64,000 bases of DNA from Mycobacterium sp. 852002-50816_SCH5313054-b. Lineage in GTDB: Bacteria; Actinomycetota; Actinomycetes; Mycobacteriales; Mycobacteriaceae. The stretch spans positions 62,001-126,000 of the forward strand of contig NZ_LZIC01000068.1 in NCBI RefSeq assembly GCF_001667185.1, read 5' to 3'. The position numbers and the translations under genes are program-made. The notes beneath the pieces are model-generated. The model did not search any database. It saw nothing but the letters and a program-made list of their open reading frames with translations, and had not been told where the DNA came from. Positions 53,906-63,292 of the stretch are shown here, piece after piece (the first letter of the stretch is position 1; every line of letters begins with the position of its first letter).

Positions 53906-54166
53906 GTGACAGAAGATGGCCACCTTTACCGGCGGATCGCGCTGCTCGAACATCAGGTGCGCCTGCTCTCGGATCGGCTGGGGGTCCCGTGCCCAACGTT
54001 CGGTAGCGACGTGGGCGCGACCCCGGCCGGGCAACTCGAGGGCGGTGTGCCCTCCGAAGTCGTCGCGCTGGCCCGATCCGGGAACGCCATCGCGGCGATC
54101 AAGCTATTCCGCGAGCTGACCGGCGCTGGGCTGCGGGAGGCGAAAGAGGTTGTCGATTCGCTGTAA
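53906..54166 (+). CDS. Small protein with ribosomal L7/L12 C-terminal-like domain
   Basis: 86 aa from GTG 53906. The N-terminal helix YRRIALLEHQVRLLSDRLG looks like a short coiled coil; the C-terminal EVVALARSGNAIAAIKLFRELTGAG with LREAKEVVDSL matches the L7/L12 C-terminal pattern (IKxVRExTGLGLKEAKxxV). Not a ribosomal stalk protein, since the rest is missing. CATAAT lies about six bases before the GTG, so it may be leaderless. Function unknown. Confidence 0.65.
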   Translation: MTEDGHLYRRIALLEHQVRLLSDRLGVPCPTFGSDVGATPAGQLEGGVPSEVVALARSGNAIAAIKLFRELTGAGLREAKEVVDSL

Positions 54167-54177
54167 AGCGATCGACG

Positions 54178-54990
54178 CTAGGGCCGCCGGAAAGCGCCGT
54201 TCATGCGATGTTTGAGGGCGCGATCGAAGCGGCGGTAGGTGCCGCGCAGCGTGTGCGAGGGCCAGTGCTCGCCGGTGAGCTCGGCCGGTAGCAGCGGGTC
54301 GAGCTGGAGATGGCGGACCACGGCGATCGACAGCGCGAACTCGTAGGTGAAGCTTTCGGTCGAATCGTCGCGCTTGCCCGTGTCGAGCGCGGCGTCCATC
54401 GCGTCGACGAACAGCTCGGCATCTTCCGCCCACTCGTCCAGGGAAAAGAGCGATCGCGCTTTGTCGGCGCCGATGTCGGTGGCGGCGCCGTGAAAGTGCG
54501 TGCACTGCTGGTCGACCACCGCCCGAAGCGTCGGAAACCGTTGCGGGTCAAGGTTGTCGGGTCTGATCCACACGCCTTCGCGAAGCTCGGCGAGGTGCAG
54601 CGCCGTCGCGGCTTTCCTCAACTCGAGGCGGTCGGCCGCCGATCGGCGCTCCAGCGCGACGATCGCCAGTTCCCAGGTGCCGTCCCAGCGGCGCGCGGCG
54701 GCGTCGTCGATCCGGGACGCCTCGTCGACGCGCTCTCGGCGTTCCGACAATCGCCCCGCGAGCGCGTAACTGCCGCCGTCGGAGGCCAGTTCGCCGTTGG
54801 ACACCATCCGCCACAGGCACGTGCGGGCCGCACCTGCGCTGATGCCGAACAGCGACGCCACCGCGACCAGTTCGGCCACCGTCAGGCGGCCCCGGTCGGA
54901 TCCGAGCAGGGCCGATGCCAGCACGGAGCGCGCGCTCAGCGGCCGGCTGTCGACCAGGTCGCTCACTCGGGATTGGGGCAGGGCGGGCAC
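54178..54990 (-). CDS. PaaX-family transcriptional repressor
   Basis: 270 aa from GTG 54990. LSARSVLASALLGSDRGRLTVAELVAVASLFGISAGAARTCLWRMVSNGEL is the PaaX-type winged helix, quoted by its parts ARSVLASALLG and GAARTCLWRMVSNGEL. WDGTWELAIVALE and LREGVWIRPDNL match the middle domain of PaaX, which in other bacteria responds to phenylacetyl-CoA. The open frame reaches 55134 across its own promoter; a TTGTCA/TGATAT promoter places the GTG at 54990 shortly after the transcript start. Divergent from the Rieske gene. Confidence 0.78.
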   Translation of the reverse strand: MPALPQSRVSDLVDSRPLSARSVLASALLGSDRGRLTVAELVAVASLFGISAGAARTCLWRMVSNGELASDGGSYALAGRLSERRERVDEASRIDDAAARRWDGTWELAIVALERRSAADRLELRKAATALHLAELREGVWIRPDNLDPQRFPTLRAVVDQQCTHFHGAATDIGADKARSLFSLDEWAEDAELFVDAMDAALDTGKRDDSTESFTYEFALSIAVVRHLQLDPLLPAELTGEHWPSHTLRGTYRRFDRALKHRMNGAFRRP

Positions 54991-55001
54991 GGAACGCAAC
55001 G

Positions 55002-55029
55002 ATATCACCAAATCATTGACACGTGACAA
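55002..55029 (-). promoter_or_regulatory. Promoter for paaX-like gene
   Basis: On the reverse strand TTGTCA (55029-55024), 16 bases, TGATAT (55007-55002), then 11 bases to the GTG. Its -35 box overlaps the opposite promoter's at the CACGTG centre. Confidence 0.55.
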
Positions 55030-55044
55030 TCGCGATGTGATACT
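55016..55044 (+). promoter_or_regulatory. Promoter for the second Rieske gene
   Basis: TTGACA (55016-55021), 17 bases, GATACT (55039-55044), then seven bases to the ATG at 55052, so the mRNA should be leaderless. TTGACACGTGACAA (55016-55029) is an imperfect palindrome at the shared -35 region. Confidence 0.65.
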
Positions 55045-55051
55045 GACCCGC

Positions 55052-56233
55052 ATGAGCTTGCCGACGAAGTCGGTGCTCGCCGACGATGTGCAGATCGTCC
55101 GGCGCGTCCTCGCCCATATCGACGCCGGTACCACCGACGAGGGTGCGGCCTGGCGTGAGCCGGTCGAAAACTATTTGAGCGCAAGTCGATTCGCCGCCGA
55201 ACTCCGGCTCCTTCGCGCGATGCCGAGCGTCTTCGTCCCCTCGGCGACGATCCCCGCACCGGGGGACCACGTCGAGCGAGTCGCCTTCGGCGTGCCGCTC
55301 TTCGCGGTGCGCGGACACGACCAACGGGCGCGGGTGTTCCGCAACGCCTGCCGGCATCGCGGTTTCGCCCTGGTCGAGGAGCCCGGCTGCTCGCACGCGT
55401 TGGTGTGCCGCTACCACGGCTGGACGTATCGCCTGGACGGCTCGCTCGCGCACGTCCCGCACGCCGAGGCATTTCCCGGCCTGGACGAGGCGGGCCGAGG
55501 GCTGGTCGAGGTCCCCAGCCGCGAGGTGGACGGGCTAATCGTGATCGATCCGCTCGACCCGCCGGGCCTCGATGACGACGATTCGATGGCCGCGCTGACC
55601 GACGGGAGCCCCTGGCGCGATAAATTGTTGCCGGCGCAGCGGCTCGTGTATTCGGATTCGACTGTGCGGGCGATGAACTGGAAGGTGCTCGTCGAACAGT
55701 TCCTGGAGGGCTATCACCTCCGCTCAACGCACCGAGACACCTTCTACCCGGTGCAATACGACGACCTCAATGTCGTGGAGACGTTCGGCCCGAACAGCCG
55801 ACTCACCTTCCCCTACCGCAATATCGAGCGGCTTCGGGACCGCCCGGAGTCGACCTGGAACGTCGACGCGCGGATCACCTACGTCTATCAGTTGTTCCCC
55901 AACGTCATGGTGGCGACATTCCCCGGCGTGGTTTCCGTGGTCGTGATCGACCCGCTGGACGTCGAGCGCACCACGGTGAGCACCTATTCGATGGTGAAAC
56001 CCGAAGTCGCCGAGCGGGCGTCTCTCGACCCGTCCAGACGATTGGTGGGCGCGGGCAGCTTCATCGAGCGGGGTCTCACCGAGGACAACGAGATGTCGAC
56101 GGGTGTGCAACGCGGATTGCATTCGGGTGCAAACGAATTCGTGGAGTTCGGCCGGCACGAGAGCGCGATCGGGCATTTCCACGCCACCCTCGACGAGCGC
56201 CTGGCCCGACTGGTGACCGCTACGGCGTTTTGA
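55052..56233 (+). CDS. Rieske non-haem iron oxygenase, second copy
   Basis: 393 aa. Rieske ligands CRH (Cys100, His102) and CRYH (Cys119, His122); mononuclear iron site NWKVLVEQFLEGYHLRSTHRD with His222 and His227. Shorter than the copy at 9385 and only distantly similar. Reading frame upstream of 55052 belongs to the promoter. No partner subunits nearby. Control by the divergent PaaX-like repressor suggests an aromatic-acid pathway, as an inference. The 3' end overlaps the convergent deacetylase by 14 bases. Confidence 0.88.
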   Translation: MSLPTKSVLADDVQIVRRVLAHIDAGTTDEGAAWREPVENYLSASRFAAELRLLRAMPSVFVPSATIPAPGDHVERVAFGVPLFAVRGHDQRARVFRNACRHRGFALVEEPGCSHALVCRYHGWTYRLDGSLAHVPHAEAFPGLDEAGRGLVEVPSREVDGLIVIDPLDPPGLDDDDSMAALTDGSPWRDKLLPAQRLVYSDSTVRAMNWKVLVEQFLEGYHLRSTHRDTFYPVQYDDLNVVETFGPNSRLTFPYRNIERLRDRPESTWNVDARITYVYQLFPNVMVATFPGVVSVVVIDPLDVERTTVSTYSMVKPEVAERASLDPSRRLVGAGSFIERGLTEDNEMSTGVQRGLHSGANEFVEFGRHESAIGHFHATLDERLARLVTATAF

Positions 56234-57209
56234 GGAAGATGTCGTTGAGGGTGACCGTGCGCAGGTTTCGGTCGCGGATGATCTCGACGAGTTCCGGGTA
56301 GACGTGCGTGACCGGCAGGTGGTTGAGGTGGCCGATGACGATGGACTGCGGGGTGAAGTACTGATCGGCCATCTTCACGATGTAGTCCTCGGTGATCAGC
56401 GTCGAATCCGACAATGAACCCGACCATAGGGTGGGGGTGGTGTAGCCGAGGTCGGCGGCCACCGCATCGACGGCCGCGTTGCGCTTCGCGTACGGCGGCC
56501 GCCAGTACGGTTTCGCGCCGATGCCGTAGGTCTTTTTCAGGAATTCGTCGTTGCGGGTGATCTGCTGGGCGATCTGGTCTTTGGGCAGAGTGGTCAGATC
56601 CGGGTGCGACCAGGTGTGGTTGCCCAGCTGGATCTGCCCGGAATCGACCAGCGGTCGAAGCATCTGCACGTTCTCGGTCCAGGAGTTGTAGACCCCGTTG
56701 ACGAAGAACGTCAGCCGCACACCGGTGTCTTTGGCGAACTGCGTGTAGGCGCGCACCACCTCGCTGTTGACGCCGTCGTCGACGGTCAGCGCCAGCAAGT
56801 CGCCCTCGCCGGGAATCTTGGTCAGCGCCCCGCCACCGGGCAGCGGGATGCGCGCGCTGAGCGGAGGGGGCGGTAGCAGCGAAGCCGGCGCGATCGGTCC
56901 CGAGGTTGCTGCCATGTCCGCCGGGGGCGCCTGGGCGAAAGTCCGCGGTTGCGGATCAACCACCAGACGAGCCGCTCCCACGCCGGCGACGGTGGCCGCG
57001 GCCAGCGCCCCGAGGAAACGGCGCCGGTTCAGCTCCGGCGTGCCGAGGCCCCGATCCGAGGCCCCGCGGAAGGCGGTGATGGCGAAGGCGCGGTTCCTTG
57101 CAGGTCTTTTGCGGTGCGATGTCGGCACACGCGACCCGGTGCCCCGGATCCCTGCGCTGCCAAACTCCGCCGCCACAGCAGCGAACGGTACCAGTGCCCG
57201 TTCGAACAT
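56220..57209 (-). CDS. Tat-exported polysaccharide deacetylase
   Basis: NodB-family hydrolase of N-acetyl groups on cell-wall or other glycans. NodB motifs: LLALTVDDGVNSEVV (Asp-Asp), LGNHTWSHPDLTTL (metal His), YWRPPYAKRN and the late VIGHLNHLP. A twin-arginine signal lies at NRRRFLGALAAATVAG, so it is exported. From ATG 57209 that signal starts only at residue 61, so a later start is likely; GTG 57128 is one option. It follows the membrane esterase gene by 70 bases on the same strand, and both look to act on the envelope. Confidence 0.83.
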   Translation of the reverse strand: MFERALVPFAAVAAEFGSAGIRGTGSRVPTSHRKRPARNRAFAITAFRGASDRGLGTPELNRRRFLGALAAATVAGVGAARLVVDPQPRTFAQAPPADMAATSGPIAPASLLPPPPLSARIPLPGGGALTKIPGEGDLLALTVDDGVNSEVVRAYTQFAKDTGVRLTFFVNGVYNSWTENVQMLRPLVDSGQIQLGNHTWSHPDLTTLPKDQIAQQITRNDEFLKKTYGIGAKPYWRPPYAKRNAAVDAVAADLGYTTPTLWSGSLSDSTLITEDYIVKMADQYFTPQSIVIGHLNHLPVTHVYPELVEIIRDRNLRTVTLNDIFLKTP

Positions 57210-57279
57210 GCCGGGTTCGTTACAGGAGGGTCAGCTGTGAATTCAGCCTCGAAAAGGTAACGGTCTTGCGTAGCTGAGA

Positions 57280-58671
57280 TCAATGCGGAGTCCCGCCGCC
57301 GCGCTGCGGCAACGGGATGGGCTCGACGCCCGGGGTGCCCAGCGTCCCCGCCAGCCACGGCAGTGACGTGGCGAACGCCTGGGCGGCGAACGGCCAGTCG
57401 TGCCTGCCGGGTTGGGTGACCACCGCGCAGCTGATCCCGTTGGCCGTGGCGACGGCGCACAGCGAATTGGCGGCCGCATCCTGACCCTCCGGGTTGGCGG
57501 CCGGGTCGGCGCTGGGAACGGCGAGATCGGAATCGGCTTCCTGGGCGACGGCGCGGGGGCCGGACGCCGCGGGCACGTCGAACCATCCCGACAGCCCGGT
57601 GTAGTGACCGTGCCGGGCGATGACGGTGGCCGGGTCGAAAGCCGCCCAGGCGTCGCCGTTGCCGCCGAACAACCGGGCGATGGTCTGCTCCTTCGTGCCG
57701 ATGCTGGGGCTGCGATCGCCGGCGATGTCGACGAAGGCGCTGAACAGCTCGGGATGCATGACGGCCAGGTCGACGGCGCAGGTGCCGCCCATCGACCACC
57801 CGGCGACGCCCCAGTTGGACCGGTCGGCGCTGACGCCGAAGTTCGACACCACGAAGGGCACGACATCCTTCGTCAGGTGATCGGCGGCATTACCGCGGCT
57901 GCCGTTGACGCACTCGGTGTCGTTGTCGAAGGAACCGGTGGGATCGACGAACACCAGCACCGGCGCGAACCCGTGATGGGCGGCCGCGAAGTCGTCTATC
58001 GCCGTGAACGCGCCGCCGGGGCGCAGCCAGTCGGCGGGGGTATTGAACGCGGAGCTGATCATCATGACCGTCGGCAGCCGGGGCGGCGGGTTGCTGTTGA
58101 ACCACGCCGGGGGCAGATACACCAGCTCCTGGCGGTGCGGGAAGTGCGACGCGTCGGCGCTGATCGTCACGGGCACCACGACGCCCTTGGCCGGTTTGGT
58201 CCCCTCGAGCTGCATTGCGGTGACCCTCAGCCGGTCGATCTGATCGGGCAGCGGCCGCGACGTCAGCTGATCCCATGCGGCCGCCACGGTCGGGAAATAG
58301 CCGACCCAGCCGTTCAAGGCCAGGGCCGCGCACAGCGCGCACAGCGGAACCGAAACCACCGCCAGGCCGCGACGCCACCAGCGGGCACCCGGCCATCCGA
58401 GCAGCAGCACCGCGGCCGCTAGCCCGCTCAGCGCTACCCACAGCCACAGCGACGCTGGGGCCGGGTCCCCGGCCACGCCGATCGACGTGATGTACCAATA
58501 CGACAGCGCCGTGACCGCTGCCGCGGTTCCCAGTGCCACCAGGAGCGGCCAGCCGCGCCACCGCCGCCTGCGCCACCCGAGCGCGCCGAGGATCGCGAGC
58601 AGCGCCAGGGCTTGCACCGCCACCGGCAGCCAGCCGTGCAGCAGGGACCACTGTTCGACGAAATGGGGCAA
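57280..58671 (-). CDS. Membrane-anchored esterase, antigen-85-like fold
   Basis: 463 aa. The N-terminal 130 residues contain about four hydrophobic helices (for example LPVAVQALALLAILGALGW, LWLWVALSGLAAAVLLLGW, LAVVSVPLCALCAALALNG). The outer part is a D-esterase/mycolyltransferase-like alpha/beta domain: PTVMMISSAFNTPADWL, FVDPTGSFDNDTECVN, GVAGWSMGGTCAVDLAVMHPE (Ser nucleophile) and PGRHDWPFAAQAF (His). The layout resembles membrane esterases related to antigen 85 in mycobacteria. The ligand could be a mycolate or other wall ester. Same strand as the deacetylase and the copper genes. Confidence 0.8.
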   Translation of the reverse strand: MPHFVEQWSLLHGWLPVAVQALALLAILGALGWRRRRWRGWPLLVALGTAAAVTALSYWYITSIGVAGDPAPASLWLWVALSGLAAAVLLLGWPGARWWRRGLAVVSVPLCALCAALALNGWVGYFPTVAAAWDQLTSRPLPDQIDRLRVTAMQLEGTKPAKGVVVPVTISADASHFPHRQELVYLPPAWFNSNPPPRLPTVMMISSAFNTPADWLRPGGAFTAIDDFAAAHHGFAPVLVFVDPTGSFDNDTECVNGSRGNAADHLTKDVVPFVVSNFGVSADRSNWGVAGWSMGGTCAVDLAVMHPELFSAFVDIAGDRSPSIGTKEQTIARLFGGNGDAWAAFDPATVIARHGHYTGLSGWFDVPAASGPRAVAQEADSDLAVPSADPAANPEGQDAAANSLCAVATANGISCAVVTQPGRHDWPFAAQAFATSLPWLAGTLGTPGVEPIPLPQRGGGTPH

Positions 58672-58752
58672 CGGTCGTGACCTTCGTTCAATCCGATCGT
58701 TCTGCGAATGACCCGCCGGCCGTGGCTAGGGGAATGCGGCGGGCCCGACTAA

Positions 58753-61008
58753 CTATCCCACAGGTTCGTCACACATCGTGCTTGCAAAGGAGCGCAGCCG
58801 CAGGCTGTTGCCGACGACGAACACGCTGGAAAGCGCCATCGCGGCGCCCGCCAGCATCGGGTTGAGCAGGCCGAGGGCGGCCAGCGGGATGGCGGCGACG
58901 TTGTAGCCGAAGGCCCAGAACAGGTTCGTCTTGATCGTGCGCAGCGTCCGCCGGGAGAGCCGGATCGCGTCCACCGCGGCGCCCAGATCGCCGCGCATCA
59001 AAGTCAGGTCGGCGGCTTCGATCGCCACGTCGGTGCCCGTCCCCATCGCGAGGCCCAGATCTGCCGCCGCCAGGGCCGCGGCATCGTTGACTCCGTCGCC
59101 GACCATGGCGACGACTTTGCCCTCGGCTTGCAAACGCTTGACGGCGGCGACCTTGTCGGCCGGCAACACTTCGGCGATGACCTGCGCGATACCGACCTCG
59201 TCGGCGATGCGCCGGGCGACGGCCTCGTTGTCACCCGTCAGCAGCACCGGCGTCAAGCCCAGGCCTTTGAACCGCCGGATTGCCTCGGCGCTGGTGGGTT
59301 TGACGGCGTCGGCCACCACCAAAACCCCCCGCGCGCGACCGTCCCACTCCACGGCGACGGCGGTCTTGCCTTCGCGCTCGGCGCGGGCTTTGGCCGCCGA
59401 CAATTCCGCGTCGAGGTGCTGGCCCCGAGCGGCCAGCAGGCTCTCCCGCCCGACGGCGACGGCGCGCCCGTCGACCACCCCGCGCACGCCTTGGCCTCCG
59501 ACGTTGGCGAAATCCCGGACGGCTGGCAGGTTGCCCAGTTCCCTCGCGGCGGCCCTGGCGATCGCCTGTGCGACGGGATGCTCGGACGGGTCCTCGACGG
59601 CCCCGGCATAGCGCAGCAGTGTTTCGCGGTCGGCGTGCGGGCCGGTGATGACGTCGACGACGGTCATCTCGCCGGTGGTGACGGTGCCGGTCTTGTCGAG
59701 GACGATGGTGTCGACCTTGCGCGTCGACTCCAGGACCTCGGGTCCCTTGATGAGCACTCCGAGCTGGGCCGCCCGACCGCTGCCGACCAACAAAGCGGTC
59801 GGCGTCGCCAGCCCGAGCGCGCACGGGCACGCGATGATCAGCACCGCAACCGCGGCCGTCAGCGCCGCGGTGAGGGGCGCGCCCGCCGCGAGCCAGATCG
59901 CGAGGGTGGCCGCGGCGATCGCGATGACGACCGGCACGAACACGCCGGCGATGCGGTCGGCGAGCCGTTGCACCGGTGCCCTGCCCGACTGCGCGGCCTC
60001 GACGAGCCTGGCCATCTGCGCCAGTTGGGTGTCGTCGCCGACGCGGGTGGCGCGCACGACCAGGCGGCCGCCGGCATTCACAGTGGCGCCGGTGACGGGA
60101 TCGCCCTGACCGACCTCGACGGGCACGGATTCACCGGTGAGCATCGAGGCGTCCACCGCCGAGGATCCCACGACGACGGTCCCGTCGGTGGCGATCTTTT
60201 CCCCCGGGCGCACCACGAACTCGTCGCCGATCTCCAGCTGATCGACGGGAACGCGCGTCTCGGTGCCGTCCCGCAGCACCGCGACGTCCTTGGCGCCGAG
60301 CTGAAGCAGGGCGCGCAACGCGGCGCCCGCGCGCCGCTTCGAGCGTTTCTCGAAGTAGCGGCCGGTCAGCACGAACAGGGTCACGCCCGCGGCCACCTCG
60401 AAATAGCTATTGCCCGCGCCGTCGCCACGCGCGGCGGTCAGTTCGAAGCCGTGGCGCATGCCTGCCTGGCCGGCCGTCCCGAAAGCCAGGGCATACAGCG
60501 ACCACAAGAAGGCCGACAACGTCCCTACCGAGACGAGCGTGTCCATGGTCGCGGCGCCGTGTTTGAGGTTCGCCCATGCTGCGGCGTGGAACGGGCGGCC
60601 CGCCCACGCGATCACCGGTGTGGCCAGGGCCAGCGACGCCCACTGCCAGTGGCGGAATTGCAGCGCCGGGATCATCGCCATCGCGATCACCGGGACGGCG
60701 AGCGCCATCGCGGCAATCAGCCGGGTGCGCAGGGCCGCGAGCTCGGCGGTCTCCGGTGCCTCGGGCGTGGGATCCGGGCGCGGCAGTGCGGCGGTGTAGC
60801 CGGCCTTCTCGACTTCGGCGATCAGCGCTTGGGTGTCGTATCCGGCCGGGACCGTGACGGCGGCCGTCTCGGTCGCGTAATTGACCTGCGCGTCGACCCA
60901 GTCGAGCTTGTTCAGTTTCTTCTCGATGCGCATTGCGCACGACGCGCACGTCATCCCCGCGATTTCGAGCTCGACGCTGGTCCCTGCGGCCGGTGGATCG
61001 GCTTTCAC
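58753..61008 (-). CDS. Copper-exporting P1B-type ATPase
   Basis: 751 aa. N-terminal HMA domain with GMTCASC (Cys21, Cys24). Then P-type order: [13 protein letters not shown] (actuator), [13 protein letters not shown] (CPC metal site), [11 protein letters not shown] (phosphorylated Asp), SEHPVAQAI (nucleotide HP motif) and [17 protein letters not shown]. The CPC plus HP pattern marks a Cu(I) exporter like CtpA/CtpB/CtpV. Start is GTG 61008, overlapping the chaperone TGA (GTGA); the frame itself runs back to 62166 through other genes. Co-transcribed with the chaperone under a CsoR-type site. Confidence 0.9.
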   Translation of the reverse strand: MKADPPAAGTSVELEIAGMTCASCAMRIEKKLNKLDWVDAQVNYATETAAVTVPAGYDTQALIAEVEKAGYTAALPRPDPTPEAPETAELAALRTRLIAAMALAVPVIAMAMIPALQFRHWQWASLALATPVIAWAGRPFHAAAWANLKHGAATMDTLVSVGTLSAFLWSLYALAFGTAGQAGMRHGFELTAARGDGAGNSYFEVAAGVTLFVLTGRYFEKRSKRRAGAALRALLQLGAKDVAVLRDGTETRVPVDQLEIGDEFVVRPGEKIATDGTVVVGSSAVDASMLTGESVPVEVGQGDPVTGATVNAGGRLVVRATRVGDDTQLAQMARLVEAAQSGRAPVQRLADRIAGVFVPVVIAIAAATLAIWLAAGAPLTAALTAAVAVLIIACPCALGLATPTALLVGSGRAAQLGVLIKGPEVLESTRKVDTIVLDKTGTVTTGEMTVVDVITGPHADRETLLRYAGAVEDPSEHPVAQAIARAAARELGNLPAVRDFANVGGQGVRGVVDGRAVAVGRESLLAARGQHLDAELSAAKARAEREGKTAVAVEWDGRARGVLVVADAVKPTSAEAIRRFKGLGLTPVLLTGDNEAVARRIADEVGIAQVIAEVLPADKVAAVKRLQAEGKVVAMVGDGVNDAAALAAADLGLAMGTGTDVAIEAADLTLMRGDLGAAVDAIRLSRRTLRTIKTNLFWAFGYNVAAIPLAALGLLNPMLAGAAMALSSVFVVGNSLRLRSFASTMCDEPVG

Positions 61009-61217
61009 GCGACCAGGACCGCCTCGTAACCGGCTTCGTCGACGGCGCCCAGCACCGCGTTCGCGTCGATGGGAACGGAACTGGCCACCACGAGCCGGCC
61101 CGTGCGGGCGTTGACGTCCACGCCGTCGACGCCGGGGACCTGGCCGACCTCGGCTCGGACGGCGGCCTCGCAGTGCCCGCAGGTCATCCCGGTCACCCGG
61201 TACTCGCTGGTCGCCAT
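61005..61217 (-). CDS. Copper chaperone (CopZ-like HMA protein)
   Basis: 70 aa, single heavy-metal-associated domain: [19 protein letters not shown] (Cys13, Cys16) and a C-terminal EAGYEAVLV, the usual HMA end. Hands Cu(I) to the ATPase encoded next. AAGGAG five bases before ATG 61217 supports this start over the frame start at 61253, which would overlap the operator. First gene of the pair. Confidence 0.88.
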   Translation of the reverse strand: MATSEYRVTGMTCGHCEAAVRAEVGQVPGVDGVDVNARTGRLVVASSVPIDANAVLGAVDEAGYEAVLVA

Positions 61218-61235
61218 GCCGCTCCTTTCCGCTAA

Positions 61236-61250
61236 TACCCCGTGGGGGTA
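61236..61250. promoter_or_regulatory. CsoR/RicR-type copper operator
   Basis: TACCCC-GTG-GGGGTA, a perfect inverted repeat 19 bases upstream of the chaperone ATG, in the form recognised by CsoR-family copper sensors. A further GGGGGTA half-site is at 61276-61282. No csoR gene is in the window. Confidence 0.7.
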
Positions 61251-61331
61251 CATCCGTGCCCAACGTTTCCGTCGCGGGGGTATTCCCGGATTGGCGGGGT
61301 GAACGCAGGCAGCACCATTCTGCCCGGTCGA

Positions 61332-62153
61332 TCAGACGTAGCCGACGCCGCTGTCGACGGAGACCTGGCTGGCGGTCACCAGCCTGGATTGATCCGATGC
61401 CAGCCATGCGACCGCATCGGAGATGTCTTCGGGCTGGGCAGCGCCTTCGGGCAACAGCGGTTTGTGCAGGCCCCTCAGGTGCGGATACGAGTCGGCGGCC
61501 GCTCGGAGGGCGTCGCGCATGCGACCGGTGCCCATCGGGGTCGCGACCGCTCCCGGGTTCAAGCTGTTGACCCGGATGTTGTACCGGCCGAGCTCGGCGG
61601 CGAACGCTCGCGCCATCCCGATGACGGCATGTTTGCTGGCCGTGTAGTGGATCATGAACGACTGCATGTTGATGCCGGCGGCGGATCCGATGAGGATGAT
61701 GGAGCCGCCCCGGCCGCCGTCGATGAGGTGATGAGCGCCGGCCATCACGGTGTTCCAGGTGCCGACCACGTTCGTGTCGATGGTGTCGCGGAACGCTTGC
61801 GCGGTGATCTGATCCCAGGGCGCGGGGCTGCAGATGCCCGCGTTGGCGACGATGATGTCCAGGCGCCCCAGCTCGCCGACGGCCGCGTCGACGGCGGCCG
61901 TCAGCGCGTCGAGGTCGCGGATGTCGACCGCCGACGTGATGACCTTTCTGCCGTTGGCTCTCACCAGTCGCGCGGTCTCGGCCAGGTCGTCGGGCGTCGG
62001 CGAATCGTAGGGAACGCTGGGCGGCAGCGGTCCGGCGACATCCACCGCGATGATGTCGGCGCCCTCGGCGCTGAGCCGGACCGCGTGCGACCGTCCCTGT
62101 CCGCGGGCGGCGCCGGTAATCAGCGCCACCTTTCCCGAAATCGACTGGCTCAC
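61332..62153 (-). CDS. SDR of the mycofactocin-dependent subfamily
   Basis: 273 aa from GTG 62153, with GGAGGGG five bases upstream. Cofactor loop TGAARGQG (14-21), [20 protein letters not shown] with the catalytic Tyr and Lys. The insert after beta-2 ([20 protein letters not shown] then [16 protein letters not shown]) is diagnostic of the mycofactocin-coupled, carveol-dehydrogenase-like SDRs that hold their NAD(H) tightly. It would oxidise an alcohol using mycofactocin as re-oxidant; the mycofactocin genes are not here. Divergent from the SRPBCC gene, with TGTTCGAACA (62179-62188) in between. Confidence 0.84.
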   Translation of the reverse strand: MSQSISGKVALITGAARGQGRSHAVRLSAEGADIIAVDVAGPLPPSVPYDSPTPDDLAETARLVRANGRKVITSAVDIRDLDALTAAVDAAVGELGRLDIIVANAGICSPAPWDQITAQAFRDTIDTNVVGTWNTVMAGAHHLIDGGRGGSIILIGSAAGINMQSFMIHYTASKHAVIGMARAFAAELGRYNIRVNSLNPGAVATPMGTGRMRDALRAAADSYPHLRGLHKPLLPEGAAQPEDISDAVAWLASDQSRLVTASQVSVDSGVGYV

Positions 62154-62178
62154 CGAACCCCTCCATGCTGAACGTCGT

Positions 62179-62188
62179 TGTTCGAACA
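62179..62188. promoter_or_regulatory. Short palindrome TGTTCGAACA between SDR and SRPBCC genes
   Basis: Perfect ten-base palindrome, followed by GTTC at 62190 and GTTCAAC at 62198-62204, so several GAAC/GTTC half-sites cluster in the divergent promoter. Regulator unknown. Confidence 0.35.
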
Positions 62189-62258
62189 GTTCTAAAAGTT
62201 CAACTCGGCGAAGCGTAGCGTCGACCTGGCGCAACCGGACGCCCGGAAGGAGACCGTC

Positions 62259-62732
62259 ATGACCGTCAACGTCGTCGACGCGGGACCCCGGCAGGTAAGT
62301 CGGTCGGTTGAAGTGGATGCGCCGGCCGCGGAGTTGTACGCGATGGCCGCCGATCCCCGGCGCCACCACGAATTGGACGGCTCGGGCACCGTCGGCGACA
62401 ACATCAAAGTGCCGGCGGAACTGGCTGTCGGCTCGAAGTTTTCGACGCACATGAAGATGTACGGCGTGCCTTACCGCATTACCAGCACCGTGACCGCCCT
62501 CAAACCGAACGAATTGGTCGAATGGCGCCATCCGGTGGGGCACCGCTGGCGCTGGCGGTTCGAGTCGCTCTCCCCGACCCGGACGCGGGTCACCGAGACG
62601 TTCGACTACAGCCAGGCCGGCGCGGTCAAGAACGGGCTGAAGTACTACGAACGGATGGGTTTCCGGAAGGGCAATGCCGCGGGCATCGAGGCGACGCTGG
62701 CCAAGCTGCGGGATCGCTACGCGGCGCAATAA
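62259..62732 (+). CDS. SRPBCC (START-like) family protein
   Basis: 157 aa polyketide-cyclase/START-like fold. [33 protein letters not shown] is the typical first strand and helix, here cited as [18 protein letters not shown] and [42 protein letters not shown] covers the later strands. It binds a hydrophobic ligand; function unknown. AAGGAG precedes the ATG. Divergent from the SDR, upstream of DUF417. Confidence 0.82.
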   Translation: MTVNVVDAGPRQVSRSVEVDAPAAELYAMAADPRRHHELDGSGTVGDNIKVPAELAVGSKFSTHMKMYGVPYRITSTVTALKPNELVEWRHPVGHRWRWRFESLSPTRTRVTETFDYSQAGAVKNGLKYYERMGFRKGNAAGIEATLAKLRDRYAAQ

Positions 62733-62827
62733 GCGAATGGGTGGCTGAACCCAATCGCGGTCCGGCTCGTGGGTTCGTATGGGGTGACGTCCCGTCGCCT
62801 CCCCACCGCAGGAAGGACCCTCCGTCG

Positions 62828-63292
62828 ATGACACCACCTCGTCTCGCGCAGTCGCTCACCCGATCGGGGCAACTGATCAGCCGTTACGGGCTTGTGGTCG
62901 TCCTGGCCTGGATCGGGTTCGGCAAATACGTGAAGATGGAGTCCCGGGTGCTCATCGAGCACAGCCCGCTGATGAGCTGGATCTACCACGTGTTCAGCGT
63001 CATCGAGGTGGCGCGCGGCCTGGGAACCATGGAAATCGTTGCGGCGCTTCTCATTTCGCTGCGCCCGGTATGGCCCCGCGCATCCGCGGCCGGCAGCGCG
63101 CTGGCGGTGGTGCTGTTCCTGGGGACGCTGAGCTTCCTGTTCACCACGCCGGGCGTGGTCTCGATGCACGCCGCCGGCCTGCCCGTGTTGTCGGGAATGC
63201 CGGGCCAATTCCTGCTCAAAGACCTCGTCTTGATCGGCGTTGCGCTGTGGACTCTCGGCGACTCGCTCTCGGCGCGAAAAGCGTTCCCCTGA
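62828..63292 (+). CDS. DUF417 (YkgB/RclC-like) membrane protein
   Basis: 154 aa with about four transmembrane helices: YGLVVVLAWIGFGKYVKME, MEIVAALLISLRPVWP, ASAAGSALAVVLFLGTLSFLFTTPG, and LLKDLVLIGVALWTLGDSL. The opening LAWIGFGKY and GMPGQFLLKDLVLIG match DUF417, linked in enterobacteria to reactive-chlorine resistance. ATG 62828 follows AGGAAGG at some distance. Its last 77 bases overlap the convergent tetR. Confidence 0.82.
   Translation: MTPPRLAQSLTRSGQLISRYGLVVVLAWIGFGKYVKMESRVLIEHSPLMSWIYHVFSVIEVARGLGTMEIVAALLISLRPVWPRASAAGSALAVVLFLGTLSFLFTTPGVVSMHAAGLPVLSGMPGQFLLKDLVLIGVALWTLGDSLSARKAFP

Noticed and set aside
61009..62166. Extension of the copper ATPase frame
   Set aside because: It overlaps the chaperone and SDR genes; GTG 61008 gives the normal HMA-first protein.
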